In this document: positions 1-13,399 of the stretch, in pieces
How positions within the stretch are numbered: position 1 is the first letter of the stretch
Layout of the letters: every line of letters starts with the position of its first letter
Assembly (NCBI GenBank): GCA_963682025.1
Contig: CAVMKG010000262.1
Coordinates: forward strand, 310,001-374,000
Origin: Cordilura impudica
Lineage: Eukaryota > Arthropoda > Insecta > Diptera > Scathophagidae
Reading direction: 5' to 3'
Length of the DNA: 64,000 nucleotides
Translations under genes and position numbers: made by a program
The notes under the pieces: model-generated
Seen by the model: only the letters and a program-made list of their open reading frames with translations
The model's database searches: none
What the model was told of the DNA's origin: nothing

Positions 1-3000
1 TAAAAATTTACCTTTCCTTAGTGAATTTTCTCAAAAATTCTGAAAATTTACTTTTCCTTAGTAAATTCTCTTAAAAATTTAACCTTCCTTAGTAAATTTT
101 TTTAACAACGTACCATTCCTTAGTAAAATTTTTCAAAAATTCCGAAAACTTACCTTTTCCTTAGTAAATTTTCTTATAAATTTACCTTTCCTCACTAGAT
201 TTTCTCGAAAATTCTGAAAATTTACCTTTTCCTTAGTAAATTTTCTTAAAAATTTACCTTTCCTTAGTAAATTTTCACAAAAATTATGAAAATTTACGTT
301 TTGCTTAGTAAATTTTCTTAAAAATTTACCTTTCCTTAGTAAATTTTCTCAAAACTTCTGAAAATTTACTTTTGCTTAGTAAATTTTCTTAAAAATATAC
401 CTTTCCTTAGTAAATTTTCTTAAGAATTTATCTTTCCTTAGTAAATTTTCTTATAAATTCTGAAAATTTACATTTTGCTTAGTAAATTTTCTTAAAAATG
501 TACTTTTCTTTAGTAAATTTTCTTAAAAATTTACCTTTCCTTATTAAATTTTCTCAAAACTTCTGAAAATTTACTTTTGCTAGTAAATTTTCTTAAAAAT
601 TTACTTTTGCTTAGTAAATTTTCTTAAAAATTTACTTTTTCCTAGTAAGTTTTCTTAAGAATTTATCTTTCCTTAGTAAATTTTCTCAAAAATTCTGAAA
701 ATTTACATTTTCCTTAGTAAATTTTCTTAAAAATTTACCTTTCCTTAGTAAATTTTCTCAAAAATTCTGAAACTTTACCTTTTCCCTAGTAACTTTTCTT
801 AAAAATTTAACTTTCCTTTGTAAATTTTAACAAAAAATCTGAAAATTTACCTTTTCCTTAGTAAATTTTCTTATAAATTTACCTTTCCTTAGTAAATTTT
901 CTCAAAAATTCTGAAAATTTACGTTTTGCTTAGTAAATTTTCTTAAAAATTTACCTTTCCTTAGTAAATTTTCTCAAAAATTCTGATAATTTACCTTTTC
1001 CTTAGTAAATTTTCTTAAAAATTTAACTTTCCTTAGTAAGTTTAATTAAAAATTCTGAAAATATAACTTTTCCTTAGTAAATTTTCTTAAAAATTTACCT
1101 TTCATTAATAAATTTTCTCAAAAATTCTGAAAATTTACCTTTTCCTTAGTGAATTTTCTTAAAAATTTACTCTTCCTTAGTAAATTTTCTTAAAAATTTA
1201 ACTTTCCCTAGTGAATTTCACAAAAATTCTGAAAATTTACCTTTTCCTTAGTAAATCTTCTTAAAAATTAACCTTTCCTTAGTAAGTTTTCTCAAAAATT
1301 CTGAAAATTTACCTTTTCCTTAGTAAATTTTCTTAACAATTTGCCTTTCCTTAGTAAATTTTCTCAAAAATTCTGAAAATTTATCTCTTCCTTAGTAAAT
1401 TTTCTTAAAAATTTACCTTTCCTTAATAAATTTTCTCAAAAATTCTGAAAATTTACCTTTTCCTTACTAAATTTTCTTAAAAATTTAACTTTCCTTAGTA
1501 AATTTTCTAAAAAATTCTGAAAATTTAACTTTTCCTTAGTACATTTTCTTAAAAATTTACCTTTCCTTAATAAATTTTCTCAAAAATTTTGAAAATTTAC
1601 CTTTTCCGTAGTAAATTTTCTTAAAAATTTACCTCTCGTTAGTAAATTTTCTCAAAAATTCTGAAAATTTACCTTTTCCTTAGTAAATTTTCTTAAAAAT
1701 ATACCTCTCCTTAGTAAATTTTCTCAAAAATTCTGAAAATTTACATTTTCCTTAGTACATTTTCTTAAAAATTTAACTTTCCTTAATAAATTTTCTCAAA
1801 AATTCTGAAAATTTACCTTTTCCTTAGTAAATTTTCTTAAAAATTTAACCTTCCTTAGTAAATTTTCTTAAAAATTTAACTTTCCTTAGTAAATTTCTTA
1901 AAAATTCTGAAAATTTACCTTTTCCTTAGTAAATCTTCTTAAAAATTTACCTTGCCTTAGTAAATTTTCTCAAAAATTCTGAATATTTACCTTTTCCTTA
2001 GGAAATTTTCTAAAAAATTTACCTTTCCTTAGTAATTTTTTTTAAAAATTTACCCATCCTTAGTAAATCTTCTTAAAAATGTACCTTTCCTTAGTAAACT
2101 TTCTCAAAAATTCTGAAAACTTACCTTTTCCTTAGTAAATTTTTTTAAAAATTTATCTTTCCTTAGTAAATTTTCTTAAAGATTTACCTTTCCTTAGTAA
2201 ATTTTCTTAAAAATTTACCTTTCCTTAGTAAATTTTCTCAAAAATTCTGAAAATTTAACTTTTCCTTAGTAAATTTTCTTAAAAATTTAACTTTCCTTAG
2301 TAAATTTTCTCAAAATTCTGAAAATTTACCTTTTCCTTAGTAAATCTTCTTAAAAATTTAACGTTCCTTAGTAAATTTTCTCAAAATTCTGAAAACTTAC
2401 CTTTTCCTTAGTAAATTTTCTTAAAAATTTAACGTTCCTTAGTAAATTTTCTCAAAAATTCTGAAAATTTATCTCTTCCTTAGTAAATTTTCTTAAAAAT
2501 TTACCTTTCCTTAGTAAATTTTCTCAAAAATTTTGAAAATTTACCTTTTCCGTAGTAAATTTTCTTAAAAATTTACCTCTCCTTAGTAAATTTTCTCAAA
2601 AATTCTAAAAATGTACCTTTTCCTTAGTAAATTTTCTTAAAAATATACCTCTCCTTAGTAAATTTTCTCAAAAATTCTGAAAATTTACATTTTCCTTAGT
2701 ACATTTTCTTAAAAATTTAACTTTCCTTAGTAAATTGTCTCAAAAATTCTGAAAATTTAACTTTTCCTTAGTAAATTTTCTTAAAAATTTAACTTTCCTT
2801 AATAAATTTTCTCAAAAATTCTGTAAATTTACCTTTTCCTTAGTAAATTTTCTTAAAAATTTAACCTTCCTTAATAAATTTTCTTAAAAATTTAACTTTC
2901 CTTAGTAAATTTCACAAAAATTCTGCAAATTTACCTTTTCCTTAGTAAATCTTCTTAAAAATTTACCTTTCCTTAGTAAATTTTCTCAAAAATTCTGAAT

Positions 3001-6000
3001 ATTTACCTTTTCCTTAGGAAATTTTCTAAAAAATTTACCTTTCCTTAGTAAATTTTTTTAAAAATTTACCCATCCTTAGTAAATCTTCTTAAAATGTACC
3101 TTTCCTTAGTAAACTTTCTCAAAAATTCTGAAAACTTACCTTTTCCTTAGTAAATTTTTTTAAAAATTTATCTTTCCTTAGTAAATTTTCTTAAAAATTT
3201 ACCTTTCCTTAGTAAATTTTCTTAAAAATTTACCTTTCCTTAGTAAATTTTCTCAAAAATTCTGAAGATTTACGTTTTCCTTAGTAAATTTTCTTAAAAA
3301 TATACCCCTCCTTAGTAAATTTTCTCAAAAATTCTGAAAATTTACCTTTTCCTTAGTAAATTTTCTTAAAAATTTAACGTTCCTTAGTAAATTTTCTCAA
3401 AAATTCTGAAAATTTACCTTTTCCTTAGTAAACCTTCTTAAAAATTAACCTTTCCTTAGTAAGTTTTCTCAAAAATTCTGCAAATTTACCTTTTCCTTAG
3501 TATATTTTCTTAACAACGTAATACTCCTTAGTAAAATTTCTCAAAAATTCTGAAAATTTACCTTTTCCTTAGTAAATTTTCTTATAAATTTACCTTTCCT
3601 TACTAAATTTTCTCGAAAATTCTGAAACTTTACCTTTTCCTTAGTAACTTTTCTTAAAAATTTACCTTTCCTTAGTAAATTTTCTCGAAAATTCTGAAAC
3701 TTTATCCTTTTCCTTAGTAACTTTTAAAATTTAAGTTTCCTTAGTAAATTTTCTCAAAAATTCTGAAAATTTACTTTGCCTCAGTAAATTCTCTTAAAAA
3801 TTTACCCCTCGTTAGTAATTTTTTTTAAAAACGTACCATTCCTTAGTAAATTTTCTCAAAAATTGTGAAAATTTACCTTTTCCTTAGTAAATTTTCATAT
3901 AAATTTACCTTTCCTTATTCAATTTTCTCAAAAATTCTGAAAATTTACTTTTTGCTTAGTAAATTTTCTTAACAATTTACCTTTCCTTAGTAAATTTTCT
4001 TAAAAATTCTGAAAATTTACCTTTTGCTTAGTAAATTTTCTTAAAAATTTACCTTTCCTTAGTAAATTTTCTTTAAAATTTTCCTTTCCTTAGTAAATTT
4101 TCTCAAAAATTGTGAAAATTTATCTTTTCCTTGATAAATTTACCTTTCCTTAGTAAATTTTCTCAAAATTCTGAAAATTTACCTCTTCCTTAGTAAACTT
4201 TCTTACAAATTTAACTTTCCTTAGTAAATTTTATCAAAAATTCTGAAAATTTATCTTTTCCTTAATAAATTTTCTTAAAAATTTACTTTTCCTTAGTAAA
4301 TTTTCTCAAAAATTCTGAAAATTTTCCTTTTCCTTAGTAAATTTTCTTAAAAAATTAACTTTCCTTGTAAATTTTCTCAAAAATTCTGAAAATTTACCTT
4401 TTCCTTAGTAAATTTTCTTCAAAATTTACCTTTCCTTAGTAAATTTTCTTAAAAATTTACCCTTCCTTAGCAAATTTTCTTAAAAATGTACCTTTCCTTA
4501 GTAAATTTTCTCAAAAATTCTGAAAACTTACCTTTTCCTTAGTAAATTTTCTTAAAAATTTACCTTTCCTTAGTAAATTTCCTTAAAAATTTACCTTTCC
4601 TTAGTAAATTTTCTCAAAAATTCTGAAAATTTATCTTTTCCTTAGTAAATTTTCTTAAAAATTAACCTTTCCTTAGTAAATTTTCTCGAAAATTCTGAAA
4701 CTTTAACTTTTCCTTAGTAACTTTTCTTAAAAATTTACCCTTCCTCAGTAAATTTTCTTAAAAATTTACCATTCCTTATTAAATTTTCTTAAAAATTTAC
4801 TTTTCCTTAATAAATTTTCTCAAAACTTCTGAAAATTTACCTTTTCCTTAGTAAATTTTCTTAAAAATTTACCCTTCCTTAGTAATTTTTCTTAAAAATT
4901 TTCCTTTCCTTAGTAAATTTTCTCAAAAATTCTGAAAATTTACCTTTTCCTTAGTAAATTTTCTGAAATTTACCTTTCCTTAGTAAATTTTCTCAAAAAT
5001 TCTGAAAATTTATCTTTTCCTTAGTAAATTTTCTTAAAAATTTACCTTTCCTTAGTAAATTTTCTCAAAAATTCTGAAAATTTACCTTTTCCTTAGTAAG
5101 TTTTCTTAAAAATTTACCTTTCCTTAATAAATTTTCTCAAAAATTCTGAAAATTTACTTTTCCTTAGTAAATTCTCTTAAAAATTTAACCTTCCTTAGTA
5201 AATTTTTTTAACAACGTACCATTCCTTAGTAAAATTTCTCAAAAATTCTGAAAATTTACATTTTCCTTAGTAAATTTTCTTATAAATTTGCCTTTCCTTA
5301 CTAAATTTTCTCGAAAATTCTGAAACTTTACCTTTTCCTTAGTAACTTTTCTTAAAAATTTACCCTTCCTCAGTAAATTTTCTTAAAAATTTACCATTCC
5401 TTATTAAATTTTCTTAAAAATTTACTTTTCCTTAATAAATTTTCTCAAAACTTCTGAATATTTACCTTTTCCTTAGTAAATTTTCTTAAAAATTTACCCT
5501 TCCTTAGTAATTTTTCTTAAAAATTTTCCTTTCCTTAGTAAATTTTCTCAAAAATTCTGAAAATTTACCTTTTCCTTAGTAAATTTTCTGAAATTTACCT
5601 TTCCTTAGTAAATTTTCTCAAAAATTCTGAAAATTTATCTTTTCCTTAGTAAATTTTCTTAAAAATTTACCTTTCCTTAGTAAATTTTCTCAAAAATTCT
5701 GAAAATTTACCTTTTCCTTAGTAAGTTTTCTTAAAAATTTACCTTTCCTTAATAAATTTTCTCAAAAATTCTGAAAATTTACTTTTCCTTAGTAAATTCT
5801 CTTAAAAATTTAACCTTCCTTAGTAAATTTTTTTAACAACGTACCATTCCTTAGTAAATTTTCTCAAAAATTCTGAAAATTTACCTTTTCCTTAGTAAAT
5901 TTTCTTAAAAATTTACCTTTCCTTAGTAAATTTTCTCAAAAATTCTGAAAATTTATGTTTTGCTTAGTAAATTTTCTTAAAAATATACCTTTCCCTAGTA

Positions 6001-9000
6001 AAATTTCTCAAAACTTCTGAAAATTTGCTTTTGCTTAGTAAATTTTCTTAAAAATTTACTTTTGCTTAGTAAATTTTTTAAAAATTTACCATTCCTTAGT
6101 AAATTTTCTTAAGAGTTTATCTCTCCTTAGTAAATTTTCTTACAAATTCTGAAAATTTACCTTTTCCTTAGAAAATTTTCTTATAAATTTACCTTTCCTT
6201 AGTAAGTTTTCGAATAAATTCTGAAATTTTGCCACTTCCTTAGTAAATTTTCTTAAAAATTTACACTTCTTTAGGAAATTTTCTTAAAAATGTACCTTTC
6301 CTTAGTAAATTTTCTCAAAAACTCTGAAAATTTACTTTTTCCTTAATAAATTTACCTTTCCTTAGTAAATTTTCTTAAAAATTTACCTTCCCTTAGTAAA
6401 TTTCCTCAAAAATTCTGAAAATTTACCTTTTGCTTAGTAAATATTCTTAAAAATTTTCCTTTCCTTAGTAAATTTTCTTAAAAATTTACCTTTCCTTAGT
6501 AAATTTTCTCAAAAATTCTGAAAATTTATATTTTCCTTAGTAAATTTTCTTAAAAATTTACCTTTCCTTAGTAAATTTTCTCAAAAATTCTGAAAATTTA
6601 CCATTTCCTTAGTAAATTTTCTTAAAAATTTAACTTTCCTTAGTAAATTTTATTAAAAATTCTGAAAATTTAACTTTTCCTTAGTAAATTTTCTTAAAAA
6701 TTTACCTTTCATTAATAAATTTTCTCAAAAATTCTGAAAATTTACCTTTTCCTTAGTAAATTTTCTTAAAAATTTACCCTTCCTTAGTAAATTTTCTTAA
6801 AAACTTAACTTTCCTTAGTAAATTTCACAAAAATTCTGAAAATTTACCTTTTCCTTAGTAAATTTTCTTAACAATTTGCCTTTCCTTAGTAAGTTTTCTC
6901 AAAAATTCTGAAAATTTATCTTTTCCTTAGTAAATTTTCTTAAAAATTTAACTTTCCTTAGTAAATTTTCTCAAAAATTCTGAAAATTTAACTTTTCCTT
7001 AGTAAATTTTCTTAAAAATTTACCTTTCGTTAAAAAATTTTCTCAAAAATTCTGAAAATTTACTTTTCCGTATTAAATTTTCTTAAAAATTTACCTGTCC
7101 TTAGTAAATTTTCTCAAAAATTCTGAAAATTTACCTTTTCCTTAGTAAATTTTCTTAAAAATATACGTCTCCTTAGTAAATTTTCTCAAACATTCTGAAA
7201 ATTTACTTTTTCCTAAGTAAATTTTCTTAAAAATTTAACTTTCCTTAGTAAATTTTCTCAAAAATTCTGAAAATTTAACTTTTCCTTCGTAAATTTTCTT
7301 AAAAATTTAACTTTTCTTAATAAATTTTCTCAAAAATTCTGAAAATTTACCTTTTCCTTAGTAAATTTTCTTAAAAATTTAACCTTATTAAATTTTCTTA
7401 AAAATTTAACTTTCCTTAGTAAATTTCACAAAAATTCTGAAAATTTACTTTTTCCTTAGTAAATCTTCTTAAAAATTTACCTTTCCTTAGTAAATTTTCT
7501 CAAAAATTCGGAATATTTACCTTTTCCTTAGGAAATTTTCTAAAAAATTTACCTTTCCTTAGTAAATTTTTTTAAAAATTTACCCATCCTTAGTAAATCT
7601 TCTTAAAAATGTACATTTCCTTAGTAAACTTTCTCAAAAATTCTGAAAACTTACCTTTTCCTTAGTAAATTTTCTTAAAAATTTATCTTTCCTTAGTAAA
7701 TTTTCTTAAAAATGTACCTATCCTTAGTAAATTTTCTTAAAAATTTACCTTTCCTTAGTAAATTTTCTCAAAAATTCTGAAGATTTACCTTTTCCTTAGT
7801 AAATTTTCTTAAAAATATACCTCTCCTTAGTAGATTTTCTCAAAAATTCTGAAAATTTACCTTTCCTTAGTAAATTCTGAAACTTTACCTTTTCCTTAGT
7901 AACTTTTCTTAAAATATTAACTTTCCTTAGTAAATTTTCTAAAAAATTCTGAAAACTTACCTTTTCCTTAGTAAATTTTCTTATAAATTTACCTTTCCTT
8001 AGTAAATTTTCTCAAAAATTCTGAAAATTTACGTTTTGCTTAGTAAATTTTCTTAAAAATTTACCTTTCCCTAGTAAATTTTCTTAAGAATTTATCTTTC
8101 CTTATTAAATTTTCTCAAAAATTCTGAAAATTTACATTTTCCTTAGTAAATTTTCTTAAAAATTTATCTTCCGTTAGTAAATTTCCTAAAAAATTCTGAA
8201 AATTTACCTTTTGCTTAGTAAATTTTCTTAAAAATGAACCTTTCCTTAGTAAATTTTCTTAAAAATTTACCCTTCCTTAATAAATTTTCTTAAAAATGAA
8301 CCTTTCCTTAGTAAATTTTCGAAAAAATTCTGAAAATTTGCCATTTCCTTAGTAAATTTTCTTAAAAATTTACACTTCTTTAGGAAATTTTCTTAAAAAT
8401 GTACCTTTCCTTAGTAAGTTTTCTCAAAAATTCTGAAAAGTTACCTTTTCCTTAGTAAATTTTCTTATAAATTTACCTTTCCTTAGTAAATTTTCTTAAA
8501 AATTCTGAAAACTTACGTTTTGCTTCGTAAATTTTCTTAAAAATTTACCTTTCCTTAGTAAATTTTCTCGAAAATTCTGAAACTTTTTCCTTTTCCTTAG
8601 TAACTTTTCTTAAAAATTTAACTTTCCTTAGTAAATTTTCTCAAAAATTCTGAAAATTTATCTTTTCCTTAGTAAATTTTCTTAAAAATTTAACTTCCCT
8701 TAGTAAATTTTCTCAAAAATTCTGAAAATTTACCTTTTCCTTAGTAAATTCTCTTAAAAATTTACCCGTCCTTACTAATTTTTTTTAAAAACGTACCATT
8801 CCTTAGTAAATTTTCTCAAAAATTCTGAAAATTTACCTTTTCCTTAGTAAATTTTCTTAACAATTTACCTTTCCTTAGTAAATTTTCTTAAAAATTCTCA
8901 AAATTTACCTTTTGCTAAGTAAATTTTCTTAAAAATTTTCCTTTCCTTAGTAAATTTTCTTAAAAATTTACCTTTCCTTAGTAAATTTTCTCAAAAATTC

Positions 9001-12000
9001 TGAAAATTTATCTTTTCCTTAATAAATTTTCTTCAAAATTTACCTTTCCTTAGTAAATTTTCTCAAAAATTCTGAAAATTTATCTTTTCCTTAGTAAATT
9101 TTCTTAAAAATTTACCTTTCCTTAGTAAATTTTCTCAAAAATTCTGAAACTTTAACTTTTCCTTAGTACCTTTTCTTAAAAATTTACCATTCCTCAGTAA
9201 ATTTTCTTAAAAATTTACCCTTCCTTAGTAAATTTTCTTAAAAATTTACCTTTCCTTAATAAATTTTCTCAAAACTTCTGAAAATTTACCTTTTCCTTAG
9301 TAAATTTTCTTAAAAATTTACCCTTCCTTAGTAATTTTTCTTAAAAATTTAGCTTTCCTTAGTAAATTTTCTCAAAAATTCTGAAAATTTATCTTTTCGT
9401 TAGTAAATTTTCTGAAAAATTTATCTTCCGTTAGTAAATTTCCTAAAAAATTCTGAAAATTTACATTTTGCTAAGTAAATTTTCTTAAAAATGAACCTTT
9501 CCTTAGTAAATTTTCTTAAAAATTTACCCTTCCTTAATAAATTTTCTTAAAAATGAACCTTTCCTTAGTAAATTTTCGAAAAAATTCTGAAAATTTGCCA
9601 TTTCCTTAGTAAATTTTCCTAAAAATTTACACTTCTTTAGGAAATTTTCTTAAAAATGTACCTTTCCTTAGTAAATTTTCTCAAAAATTCTGAAAATTTA
9701 CCTTTTTTCTTAGTAAATTTTCTTATAAATTTACCTTTCCTTAGTAAATTTTCTCAAAAATTCTGAAAATTTACGTTTTGCTTAGTAAATTTTCTTAAAA
9801 GTTTACCTTTCCTTAGTAAATTTTCTCGAAAATTCTGAAACTTTTTCCTTTTCCATAGTAACTTTTCTTAAAAATTTAACTTTCCTTAGTAAATTTTCTC
9901 AAAAATTCTGAAAATTTATCTTTTCCTTAGTAAATTTTCTTAAAATTTTACCTTTCCTTAATAAAATTTCTCAGAAATTCTGAAAATTTACGTTTTCCTT
10001 AGTAAATTCTCTTAAAAATTTACCCCTCCTTAGTAATTTTTTTTAAAAACGTACCATTCCTTAGAAAATTTTCTCAAAAATTCTGAAAATTTACCTTTTC
10101 CTTAGTAAATTCTCTTAAAAATTTACCCCCCCTCAGTAAATTTTCTTGAAAATTTACCTTTCCTTAGTAAATTTTCTCAAAAATTCAGAAAATTTATCTT
10201 TTCCTTAATAAATTTTCTTAAAAATTTACCTTTCCTTAGTAAATTTTCTCAAAAATTCTGAAAATTTACCTTTTCCTTAGTAAATTTTCTTAAAAATTTA
10301 ACTTTCCTTAGTAAATTTTCTCAAAAATTCTGAAAATTTACCTTTTCCTTAGTAAATTTTCTTAAAAATTTACCTTTCCTCAGTAAATTTTCTTAAAAAT
10401 TTACCTTTCCTTAGTGAATTTTCTCAAAAATTCTGAAAATTTACTTTTCCTTAGTAAATTCTCTTAAAAATTTAACCTTCCTTAGTAAATTTTTTTAACA
10501 ACGTACCATTCCTTAGTAAAATTTCTCAAAAATTCTGAAAACTTACCTTTTCCTTAGTAAATTTTCTTATAAATTTACCTTTCCTTACTAGATTTTCTCG
10601 AAAATTCTGAAAATTTACCTTTTCCTTAGTAAATTTTCTTAAAAATTTACCTTTCCTTAGAAAATTTTCTCAAAAATTATGAAAATTTACGTTTTGCTTA
10701 GTAAATTTTCTTAAAAATTTACCTTTCCTTAGTAAATTTTCTCAAAACTTCTGAAAATTTACTTTTGCTTAATAAATTTTCTTAAAAATATACCTTTCCT
10801 TAGTAAATTTTCTTAAGAATTTATCTTTCCTTAGTAAATTTTCTTATAAATTCTGAAAATTTACATTTTGCTTAGTAAATTTTCTTAAAAATGTACTTTT
10901 CTTTAGTAAATTTTCTTAAAAATTTACCTTTCCTTATTAAATTTTCTCAAAACTTCTGAAAATTTACTTTTGCTAGTAAATTTTCTTAAAAATTTACTTT
11001 TTCCTAGTAAATTTTCTTAAGAATTTATCTTTCCTTAGTAAATTTTCTCAAAAATTCTGAAAATTTACATTTTCCTTAGTAAATTTTCTTAAAAATTTAC
11101 CTTTCCTTAGTAAATTTTCTCAAAAATTCTGAAACTTTACCTTTTCCTTAGTAACTTTTCTTAAAAATTTAACTTTCCTTTGTAAATTTTAACAAAAAAT
11201 CTGAAAATTTACCTTTTCCTTAGTAAATGTTCTTATAAATTTACCTTTCCTTAGAAAATTTTCTCAAAAATTCTGAAAATTTACGTCTTGCTTAGTAAAT
11301 TTTCTTAAAAATTTACCTTTCCTTAGTAAATTTTCTCAAAAATTCTGAAAATTTACCTTTTCCTTAGTAAATTTTCTTAAAAATTTAACTTTCCTTAGTA
11401 AGTTTTATTAAAAATTCTGAAAATTTAACTTTTCCTTAGTAAATTTTCTTAAAAATTTACCTTTCATTAATAAATTTTCTCAAAAATTCAGAAAATTTAC
11501 CTTTTCCTTAGTAAATTTTCTTAAAAATTTACTCTTCCTTAGTAAATTTTCTTAAAAATTTAACTTTCCTTAGTGAATTTCACAAAAATTCTGAAAATTT
11601 ATCTTTTCCTTAGTAAATCTTCTTAAAAATTAAACCTTTCCTTAGTAAGTTTTCTCAAAAATTCTGAAAATTTACCTTTTCCTTAGTAAATTTTCTTAAC
11701 AATTTGCCTTTCCTTAGTAAATTTTCTCAAAAATTCTGAAAATTTATCTCTTCCTTAGTAAATTTTCTTAAAAATTTACCTTTCCTTAGTAAATTTTCTC
11801 AAAAATTCTGAAAATTTACCTTTTCCTTAGTAAATTTTCTTAAAAATTTAACTTTCCTTAGTAAATTTTCTAAAAAATTCTGAAAATTTAACTTTTCCTT
11901 AGTACATTTTCTTAAAAATTTACCTCTCCTTAGTAAATTTTCTCAAAAATTCTGAAAATTTACATTTTCCTTAGTACATTTTCTTAAAAATTTAACTTTC

Positions 12001-12868
12001 CTTAATAAATTTTCTCAAAAATTCTGAAAATTTACCTTTTCCTTAGTAAATTTTCTTAAAAATTTAACCTTCCTTAGTAAATTTTCTTAAAAATTTAACT
12101 TTCCTTAGTAAATTTCTTAAAAATTCTGAAAATTTACCTTTTCCTTAGTAAATCTTCTTAAAAATTTACCTTGCCTTAGTAAATTTTCTCAAAAATTATG
12201 AATATTTACCTTTTCCTTAGTACATATTCTAAAAAATTTACCTTTCCTTAGTAAATTTTTTTAAAAATTTACCCATCCTTAGTAAATCTTCTTAAAAATG
12301 TACCTTTCCTTAGTAAACTTTCTCAAAAATTCTGAAAACTTACCTTTTCCTTAGTAAATTTTTTTAAAAATTTATCTTTCCTTAGTAAATTTTCTTAAAG
12401 ATTTACCTTTCCTTAGTAAATTTTCTTAAAAATTTACCTTTCCTTAGTAAATTTTCTCAAAAATTCTGAAAATTTAACTTTTCCTTAGTAAATTTTCTTA
12501 AAAATTTAACGTTCCTTAGTAAATTTTCTCAAAAACTCGGAAAATTTACCTTTTCCTTAGTAAATTTTCTTAAAAATTTAACTTTCCTTAGTAAATTTCT
12601 CAAAAATTCTGAAAATTTACCTTTTCCTTAGTAAATTTTCTTAACAATTTGCCTTTCCTTAGTAAATTTTCTCAAAAATTCTGAAAATTTATCTCTTCCT
12701 TAGTAAATTTTCTTAAAAATTTAACTTTCCTTAGTAAATTTTCTAAAAAATTCTGAAAATTTAACTTTTCCTTAGTACATTTTCTTAAAAATTTACTTTT
12801 CCTTAATAAATTTTCTCAAAAATTTTGAAAATTTACCTTTTCCGTAGTAAATTTTCTTAAAAATTTAC
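1..12868. repeat. Hairpin-monomer satellite array, block 1
   Basis: Tandem satellite with no credible gene. Two monomer types share the core TTAGTAAATTTTC. The short one is 31 bp and the long one 41 bp; the long form carries an extra CTGAAAATTT-like segment. They often alternate as a 72-bp dimer, with frequent runs of short units. The plus strand is G-poor and its spacers are pyrimidine-rich. Monomers differ by point changes (TTTAAC for TTTACC, TTGC for TTCC, GTACATT for GTAAATT), and the same ordered series of variants returns kilobases later, which is how higher-order repeats look. The array continues beyond the left edge of the window. It resembles pericentromeric or centromeric satellite in scale, but the sequence alone does not prove a chromosomal location. 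Confidence 0.97.
10311..10373 (+). repeat. Reference long-plus-short monomer pair
   Basis: A clean example of the two units. At 10311-10341 the long monomer has stem GTAAATTTTC, an 11-nt loop, and stem GAAAATTTAC. At 10352-10373 the short monomer has stem GTAAATTTT, loop CTTA, and stem AAAATTTAC. The stems are perfectly self-complementary. Spacer CTTTTCCTTA separates them, and the next unit starts at 10383. Starts are therefore 41 and 31 bp apart, giving the 72-bp dimer. Confidence 0.95.
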
Positions 12869-12892
12869 CTTTTTTTTTTTTTTTGTTAAGCG

Positions 12893-12898
12893 TTTATT
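12893..12898 (-). promoter_or_regulatory. Polyadenylation signal AATAAA of the retroposed copy
   Basis: AATAAA on the minus strand, eight bases before the A-run that ends the insertion. The arrangement shows that the copied RNA was cleaved and polyadenylated normally. Confidence 0.7.
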
Positions 12899-13165
12899 TA
12901 GACAAAATTCATATTCTTAAACTATAAATAAACAAATAGTAAGAGTATCTTAATATAATACACTGTCCCATATTCGGGCTCTCAAGTATATTTAATATAT
13001 AGATTTTCATTAATTTTTTTTTAGAAATATGTAATATAATTATAAATGACACGTAAATATGTACAGACAATATAATTTTTGTAATGAAAAAAATGGGAAA
13101 AAATATTACTTTGATATTTGTATAATAAAAAGTTTAGTCAAGAGTAAAATTTAAAAGGGGGGTTT

Positions 13166-13399
13166 TTAGGTGAGCCACCAATATTTTTTTTTATGTATAT
13201 TAGGAAATATGTTATTATCTCCTGAGTAAATGTTTTTATCAAATCTACTATTTTCAGTTGTGAGTTGGTTGCAATGTATAGCTTTATCGTTGGCTCTTCT
13301 ATATATATGATAGAAGATAGGAATGCCTATTTCGTCTTGAATAAATCCTTTATGGTCAAGGTATAAAAAGGCTTCGGGAGGAACAAAGCCACTTTGCAA
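13166..13399 (-). pseudogene. C-terminal open frame in the retroposed insertion, unidentified
   Basis: Open frame of 77 codons ending in a stop. Its 5' end coincides with the insertion boundary and there is no ATG at the start (first codon TTG), so it would be the C-terminal part of a longer protein cut by 5' truncation. The residues look like a real soluble protein: a PPEAFLYLDHKGF stretch, then IPIFYHIYRR, with Cys, His and Trp present and no low complexity. I do not recognise the family. About 280 bp of AT-rich DNA lies between the stop and the poly(A) tail and would be 3' UTR. The alternative is a chance frame in retrotransposon 3' sequence. Confidence 0.45.
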